DNA from: Bradyrhizobium canariense
Lineage (GTDB): Bacteria; Pseudomonadota; Alphaproteobacteria; Rhizobiales; Xanthobacteraceae
Direction of reading: 5' to 3'
NCBI RefSeq assembly: GCF_019402665.1
Contig: NZ_VSST01000062.1
Span: 1 to 64,000, forward strand
DNA: 64,000 nucleotides
In this document: piece by piece, positions 60,603-64,000 of the stretch
How positions within the stretch are numbered: position 1 is the stretch's first letter
Layout: every line of letters begins with the position of its first letter
Made by a program: the position numbers and the translations under genes
The notes under the pieces: model-generated
The model's input: only the letters and a program-made list of their open reading frames with translations
The model's database searches: none
What the model was told of the DNA's origin: nothing

Positions 60603-62180
60603 ATGATGACGCACGTCACCTTACGCTCCGAATTCGAGACCCTGATTGACCCCTACGCACCAGTCGCGCAGATCAGCACCGGTTTTGACTTCACGGAGGG
60701 ACCGATCTGGCATCCGGTCGATCATTATCTGCTGTTCTCGGACATGCCGGCCGACGTGCGTCGGCGCTGGGATGCGCGGCGAGGCGTCGCCGAGGTCAAG
60801 CGTCCCTCGAACAAATGCAACGGCATGACCTATGACGCCGAACTCAATTTGATCGTTTGCGAGCACGCGACGTCGTCATTGATCCGCGAGCGGCCGGATG
60901 GGCGGCGCGAGGTGCTGGCCTCGCACTTTGGGGGACAGGAGCTCAACAGTCCCAATGACGTCTGCGTGCACTCCTCGGGCGCGATCTATTTCTCGGATCC
61001 CTGGTATGGCCGCATGCCGGTCTATGGCGTCGAGCGGCCAAGGCAGCTCGGTTTCCAGGGCGTTTATCGCGTGGTGCCCGGCGCCGAGCCGAAGCTCGTC
61101 GTGGACCGCAATCTGTTCGACCAGCCGAACGGGCTGTGCTTCTCGCCCGACGAGAAACTGCTCTATGTCAACGACACCGTACAGGCACTGATCCGCGTAT
61201 TCGATGTCAACGGCGACGGCTCGCTGTCGAGTGCGCGTGTGTTCGCGAGCGGCATCCGCTCCGAGCTCGAGCCCGGCTTGCCCGACGGCATGAAGTGCGA
61301 CCAGCACGGCAACATCTGGGTCACGGCACCCGGCGGCGTGTGGGTCTATTCGCCGCGCAGCGAGCTGCTCGGCAAGCTCCGCCTGCCCGAGCTTGTCGCC
61401 AACCTTACCTGGGGCGGGCCGGATTTCCGCACGCTGTACCTGACTTCGACGCACTCGGTCTATGCCATTCCCACCAAGGTCGGACCGCGCCACGAGCCCT
61501 ATATGAGCGGCAAGCGAGGCGGCGGCACAGCGGCGGCCGGCTCTGCTTCCGCTGCACCCGTCCTCGCCGACGGCGAGATGCAGCTCGACCCGCGACGCTG
61601 CGCTATGATCATCCAGGACCTCCAGAACGACGTCATCATGGACGGTGGCGCCTTTGCCGATTCCGGCGCGCCCGGGCATGCGCGCCAGCAGCATGTCGTC
61701 GAGAACGTCCGCCGCGTGGCCGAAACCGCGCGGGCGCGCGGCGTCGCCGTCATCCATGTCTGGTTCGTCGTTGAGCCCGGCGCGCCCGGCGTGACTCTGA
61801 ATGCGCCACTGTTCGAGGGTCTCGTCGACAGCAAGGCGATGGTGCGCGGAAGCTGGGGCGCGGCACCGGTTTCAGGTCTCGAACCACGGCCCGGCGATTT
61901 CGTGGTCGAGAAGGTGCGAATGAGCGCCTGGGAAGGCACGAAGCTCGAAACGATCCTGAGAGCCACCGGTCGCGACATGATCATCAACACCGGCGCCTGG
62001 ACCAACATGTCGGTCGAGCACACGGCGCGGACCGGTGCCGACAAGGGCTACTTCATGATCGTTCCTGAGGATTGCTGCTCGACCATGAACGCCGATTGGC
62101 ACGCCGCGTCGATCAACTTCGCCATGCAGAACGTCGCCGTCGTGACCAGGGCCGATGCGGTCATCAAAGCGCTGGGATGA
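60603..62180 (+). CDS. SMP-30/gluconolactonase fused to isochorismatase-family hydrolase
   Basis: This 525-residue fusion has two enzymes. Residues 1-305 form an SMP-30-type six-bladed propeller lactonase (DFTEGPIWHP, LNSPNDVCVHSSGAIYFSD, FDQPNGLCFSPDE). After an Ala/Gly-rich linker, residues 324-525 form an isochorismatase-family domain with Asp339 (IIQDLQND) and Lys437 (VVEKVRM), but the usual nucleophile Cys is Ser470 (TNMSVEHTARTG). It could combine lactone opening and a second hydrolysis in one chain. The loss of Cys means it may not act as an amidase. Two ATGs (60603/60606) follow AGAGG. Confidence 0.9.
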   Translation: MMTHVTLRSEFETLIDPYAPVAQISTGFDFTEGPIWHPVDHYLLFSDMPADVRRRWDARRGVAEVKRPSNKCNGMTYDAELNLIVCEHATSSLIRERPDGRREVLASHFGGQELNSPNDVCVHSSGAIYFSDPWYGRMPVYGVERPRQLGFQGVYRVVPGAEPKLVVDRNLFDQPNGLCFSPDEKLLYVNDTVQALIRVFDVNGDGSLSSARVFASGIRSELEPGLPDGMKCDQHGNIWVTAPGGVWVYSPRSELLGKLRLPELVANLTWGGPDFRTLYLTSTHSVYAIPTKVGPRHEPYMSGKRGGGTAAAGSASAAPVLADGEMQLDPRRCAMIIQDLQNDVIMDGGAFADSGAPGHARQQHVVENVRRVAETARARGVAVIHVWFVVEPGAPGVTLNAPLFEGLVDSKAMVRGSWGAAPVSGLEPRPGDFVVEKVRMSAWEGTKLETILRATGRDMIINTGAWTNMSVEHTARTGADKGYFMIVPEDCCSTMNADWHAASINFAMQNVAVVTRADAVIKALG

Positions 62181-62183
62181 GCG

Positions 62184-62810
62184 GTGGCGAAGCTCCTGCA
62201 CCTGTCCTGCTCGCCCCGCGACGACTCCTGGTCAAGCGCCGGCGCCCGCGTTTTCCTCGATGGCTTTCGCCAAGCTCGGCCCGATTGGGACGTGGACGTC
62301 ATGGATCTCTGGCGCGAGCGCCTGCCGGAGTTTTCAGGCCCCATTGTCGAGGCCAAATATGCACGGATGAAGGCGCAGGCCTTTAACGACGCGCAGCGGG
62401 ACAGCTTCGCGGAGGCCGAGCGGATGGCGGTGCGCTTGGCGCTTGCCGAGCGGGTGTTGATTTCCACGCCCATGTGGAATTTCGGCATTCCCTATAAGCT
62501 CAAGCAATGGTTCGACGTCATCGTCCAGCCCGGGCTCACCTTCCGGTTCGATCCGTCGCTGGGGTATGTCCCGTTGCTGAAGGACCGGCCGACCATCGTC
62601 ATCATTGCCAGTGGCAGCGATTTCGCCACTGGAATGAACCGCGGGCGCATCGACATGGCAACACCTTACCTGCGCGAAATTTTGCGTTTTGTCGGGATCA
62701 ACAATGTCCGTTTCATTCCAATCGGACCAACCACCGGACCGCAACAGCCGATCGAGGCGGCCCGCGAAAGAGCCCACCAACGTCTGGCCGCAATGGCCGC
62801 GAGCTTCTGA
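62184..62810 (+). CDS. flavodoxin-fold NAD(P)H oxidoreductase (AzoR-like)
   Basis: This 208-residue protein belongs to the FMN-dependent NAD(P)H quinone reductase/azoreductase family. It has the phosphate loop LHLSCSPR and the segments STPMWNFGIPYKLKQWFD (FMN contact) and FRFDPSLGYVPLL. It reduces quinones, azo dyes or similar acceptors using NAD(P)H. The start is GTG at 62184, 3 bp after the preceding stop. As the last gene of the long operon, it may recycle a redox intermediate of the pathway. Confidence 0.9.
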   Translation: MAKLLHLSCSPRDDSWSSAGARVFLDGFRQARPDWDVDVMDLWRERLPEFSGPIVEAKYARMKAQAFNDAQRDSFAEAERMAVRLALAERVLISTPMWNFGIPYKLKQWFDVIVQPGLTFRFDPSLGYVPLLKDRPTIVIIASGSDFATGMNRGRIDMATPYLREILRFVGINNVRFIPIGPTTGPQQPIEAARERAHQRLAAMAASF

Positions 62811-62834
62811 TGCGCTCCGCAGGCGACTCAAAGG

Positions 62835-63884
62835 TTACGGCAGATTGTCCCGCAGAAAAATGTCGATGCGGATGCGCTCCTGGTCGGGGCTGATGGGCTC
62901 ACCCGAACAATGCGCGAGCAGGACTCGCGCCGCAGACCGTGCCTCGTGGCCGGGATCCTGGTTGATGATAGCATCGAGCGCGCCGCGGACCAGGAAACGC
63001 CGTGTGTATTGAGTCAGCTCATGGGCAATCCAGACCACCTCGCGCGCGCGTCCCGAGGCCTCGAGCGCATCGGCGATGCCACGGTTGCCGGCGCCGCAGC
63101 AGTATATGCCGCGCAGATCGGGCTGGCGCGCGAGCAGTGCCGCAGTGAGCTCCCGCGTGCGCTCGCTGTCGTCGCGGCCCTCGATCACCGGCAGCGCGAG
63201 CAGGTTCGGATACTCGCTGGACAGGATCTGGTGGAAGCCGAATTGCCGCTCGGTGTGATCGCGCAGCGACAACGATCCCGCGATCACGGCCACCGTCCCC
63301 TCGCGACCAGTGAGGAACCGTCCCATCAGCGTTGCAGCGGTGCGGCCTGCCGCCGGGTTGTCGATGCCGACATAGTGCAGCCGGCGCGAGCTCGGCGCGT
63401 CCGACACAAGGGTCACCACAGCGACCCCGCGCGTGGTGAGTTCGTCGATCGCGGCGCGCACCCTGGGATGATCGAGCGCGATGACGGCGACGCCCTGATA
63501 CACCGGCGAGAGATTTTCCAGTGCGGCAGCGAGTACGTCCGGATCGAACACGTCGACATGCAGGATATCAATGAAGCCGCGCTGGCCGGCGAGCCAGTCC
63601 GCGGTGCGCTGGACCTGCTCGGTCAGGTTGGTCATGAAGCTGTTGCTACCCGTCGGCAGCACAAAGGCAAAGCGGAACGTCTGCCCGCGGGCAAGCCGCG
63701 CGGCCGCGACGTCGGCTCGATAGCCGAGTTTTGCCACCGCGGCCTCGACCCGCGCGACGGTCTTGGCGCGCACGCCCTCGCGCCGGTTGACGACGCGGTC
63801 GACGGTGGCGAGCGAAACACCTGCCGTGCGCGCGACGTCCTCGAGCGTGGCACGAAGCACCGGCTGGGTCGCACCAGCATTCAT
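62835..63884 (-). CDS. LacI-family transcriptional regulator
   Basis: This 349-residue regulator has an N-terminal LacI helix-turn-helix (LEDVARTAGVSLATVDRVVN, hinge helix near AAARLARGQ) and a periplasmic-binding-type sensor domain (FRFAFVLPTGSNSF, YVGIDNPAAGRTAATLMGRF). It senses a small ligand, often a sugar or polyol. Its ATG overlaps the stop of the ThuA-like gene. It converges on the degradation operon, so its targets are probably the genes to the right of the window. Confidence 0.93.
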   Translation of the reverse strand: MNAGATQPVLRATLEDVARTAGVSLATVDRVVNRREGVRAKTVARVEAAVAKLGYRADVAAARLARGQTFRFAFVLPTGSNSFMTNLTEQVQRTADWLAGQRGFIDILHVDVFDPDVLAAALENLSPVYQGVAVIALDHPRVRAAIDELTTRGVAVVTLVSDAPSSRRLHYVGIDNPAAGRTAATLMGRFLTGREGTVAVIAGSLSLRDHTERQFGFHQILSSEYPNLLALPVIEGRDDSERTRELTAALLARQPDLRGIYCCGAGNRGIADALEASGRAREVVWIAHELTQYTRRFLVRGALDAIINQDPGHEARSAARVLLAHCSGEPISPDQERIRIDIFLRDNLP

Positions 63885-64000
63885 TCGCGCGCCGCCCACA
63901 GCATGCCGCGGATCATCAACGTACGGATCTCCGGTACGTCGAGCTCGTAAGCGCGGTGGCCGAGCGAGGAATAGAACACCCTGCCCGCGCCGTATCGCTT
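63881..64000 (-). CDS. ThuA-like domain protein, C-terminal part only
   Basis: The last 39 residues of a gene that begins beyond the right edge are visible (GRVFYSSLGHRAYELDVPEI and LMIRGMLWAARE). The Phe-Tyr-Ser-Ser-Leu-Gly-His segment matches the ThuA (trehalose utilisation) family, where the His is conserved. The stop overlaps the LacI gene's ATG, so the two are co-transcribed. ThuA-type proteins act in sugar metabolism; the partial sequence allows no more. Confidence 0.75.
   Translation of the reverse strand, partial: KRYGAGRVFYSSLGHRAYELDVPEIRTLMIRGMLWAARE

Noticed and set aside
1..64000. Search for tRNA, rRNA, CRISPR, insertion sequences and attachment sites
   Set aside because: No cloverleaf, rRNA-like sequence, regular spacer array, transposase or integrase gene was recognised by eye.

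Overview
The window is high-GC, densely packed DNA from an alphaproteobacterium. FixJ- and FixK-type regulators, many FixK/FNR-type DNA boxes, small Gly/Tyr-rich secreted proteins, an Omp31-like porin and several Liv/Dpp-type ABC transporters suggest the Bradyrhizobium/Rhodopseudomonas group; this placement is inferred from gene content only. No rRNA, tRNA, insertion sequence, phage gene or CRISPR array was seen.

Region A (about 0.5-33.7 kb) looks like a low-oxygen/stress region. It holds a MASE4-type histidine kinase, a DUF3300/DUF2950 pair, an ABC-type and a TAXI-type solute-binding protein, an HlyD-type adaptor, PPK2, an Orn/Lys/Arg-type decarboxylase with an AspT-type exchanger, a second AspT-type exchanger, a SulP transporter, a YoaK-like protein, an alpha/beta hydrolase, an IalB-like protein, two response regulators, a FixK/FNR-type activator, a K+ channel, a divergent acetate kinase, an AI-2E-type permease, an HD-domain protein and a run of small exported proteins. 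At least ten upstream regions carry a TTGAT-N4-ATCAA-type palindrome, usually 40-110 bp before a start codon. The activator at 23811-24494 has the ETVSR recognition helix expected to read such a half-site. A second shared motif (CCTGTACCTTGGTACAATG and variants) lies upstream of a response regulator, the activator and a small protein gene.

Region B (33.8-40.4 kb) is a complete dipeptide/nickel-type ABC importer (substrate-binding protein, two permeases, two ATPases) with a divergent RpiR/SIS regulator.

Region C (40.7-64 kb) is one long, almost gapless set of plus-strand genes: a Liv-type ABC importer with an AraC regulator, a LivF ATPase fused to a Tm-1/UPF0261 domain, a PEP-hydrolase-family TIM barrel, a 967-residue flotillin-like protein with 44-residue repeats, two tandem SRPBCC proteins, a molybdenum hydroxylase (FAD, 2Fe-2S and a split Mo-cofactor subunit), CoxD-like and CoxE-like maturation proteins, an amidohydrolase, a metallo-beta-lactamase-fold lactonase candidate, an SMP-30/isochorismatase fusion and a flavodoxin-fold oxidoreductase. 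A LacI regulator and the end of a ThuA-like gene run in the opposite direction at the right edge. The simplest reading is an inducible uptake-and-degradation pathway for an unknown, probably heterocyclic or lactone-forming compound, in which the flotillin and SRPBCC proteins may hold the hydroxylase at the membrane. This is the best candidate for an undescribed system in the window.
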